5,947 nt of DNA, taken from JAUWCW01 sp030609125 [NCBI: Candidatus Rokuibacteriota bacterium] (GTDB lineage: Bacteria; JAUVQV01). The DNA lies in assembly GCA_030609125.1 (NCBI GenBank), contig JAUWCW010000134.1, positions 1 through 5,947 on the forward strand, written 5' to 3'. Positions 5,638-5,947 of the stretch are shown one piece after another. Made by a program: the position numbers and the translations under genes. How positions within the stretch are numbered: the stretch's first letter is position 1; every line of letters begins with the position of its first letter. Under the pieces are notes generated by a model, which worked only from the letters and a program-made list of their open reading frames with translations, did not search any database and was not told where the DNA came from.

Positions 5638-5947
5638 TTTTTCGGGAAGGAAGATGGTGAAGGTGCTGCCACGGCCCAGGTCGCTCTCGACGATCACGCT
5701 GCCCTTGTGTGCCTGCACGATGTGCTTGACAATCGCCAGCCCCAGCCCGGTCCCTCCCAGCGAGCGGCTCCTTGCCTTGTCGACCCGGTAGAAACGCTCA
5801 AAAAGGCGGCTAAGGTGCTGTGCGGCTATCCCGCACCCCTCGTCGCGCACCTTCACTGTCGCCCAGGACTCGTCCGTTCCGCAGGACACCTCCACGGTGC
5901 TGCCCGGACTGCTGTATTTTACGGCGTTGTCAACGAGGTTGATCACC
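5623..5947 (-). CDS. phoR: sensor histidine kinase, PhoR type, C-terminal catalytic part (partial)
   Basis: Only the last 108 or so codons are present; the gene enters from the right edge, and the GTG at 5946 is internal, not a start. The fragment is a HATPase_c (Bergerat) ATP-binding domain with all boxes: N box 'NLVDNAVKYS' at its beginning, G1 'DEGCGI' (about residue 35), F box 'LFERFYRVDKARS' (about 48-60) and G2 'GGTGLGLAIV' (about 64-73). These mark an active kinase of the class that phosphorylates a response regulator. The sensor, HAMP/PAS and phospho-His parts are off-window. The name PhoR is inferred from the F-box style and from lying 64 bp upstream of pstS on the same strand; the fragment itself would fit other OmpR-class partner kinases. 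It ends at TAA 5625-5623, inside the candidate Pho box. Confidence 0.85.
   Translation of the reverse strand, partial: VINLVDNAVKYSSPGSTVEVSCGTDESWATVKVRDEGCGIAAQHLSRLFERFYRVDKARSRSLGGTGLGLAIVKHIVQAHKGSVIVESDLGRGSTFTIFLPEKITAS

Noticed and set aside
1-5947. CRISPR array, tRNA or rRNA gene, insertion sequence or integration site
   Set aside because: I saw no regular spacer-repeat array, no tRNA-like cloverleaf, no transposase motif and no terminal inverted repeats; the window is filled by housekeeping-type genes.

Overview
The window is almost entirely one minus-strand phosphate-uptake operon, read from right to left. It begins with the 3' end of a sensor histidine kinase (PhoR type, cut by the right edge). 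A 64-bp gap follows, carrying a candidate Pho box and a -10 element. Then come pstS, pstC, pstA, a first pstB, a second pstB and phoU. The six pst-phoU genes are packed with 4-base overlaps, a zero-base junction or, before phoU, an 18-base gap, so they almost certainly form one translationally coupled transcript. No stretch over 300 bases lacks a gene.

The left 0.8 kb is plus strand and converges on phoU. It holds the 3' part of a DUF2953-like gene (cut by the left edge) and a small gene resembling the GerW/YtfJ family. The two overlap by four bases at the preferred start. Pairing of these families recalls ytfI-ytfJ of Bacillus subtilis, but both assignments rest on motif reading only. The small gene runs 38 bp into the end of phoU on the opposite strand.

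The DNA is GC-rich and densely coding. PstS has a lipoprotein-type signal. No ribosomal gene or other strong taxonomic marker is present. Motif style, lipoprotein PstS and the DUF2953/GerW pair would fit a GC-rich diderm such as Synergistota or Desulfobacterota, or a GC-rich relative of the Clostridia. This is a weak inference.

Working model: PstS captures phosphate outside the cytoplasmic membrane, PstC and PstA form the channel, two PstB subunits power it, and PhoU links transporter state to PhoR, which through an off-window response regulator would act on the repeats in front of pstS. The most notable point is that the two PstB proteins have complementary defects. The first lacks the Q-loop glutamine and the switch histidine but keeps LSGGQ. 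The second keeps the Q-loop and histidine but has LTSEQ in place of LSGGQ. Together they would form a heterodimer with one consensus and one degenerate ATP site, an arrangement known from other asymmetric ABC proteins but not the textbook picture of Pst, where PstB is a homodimer.
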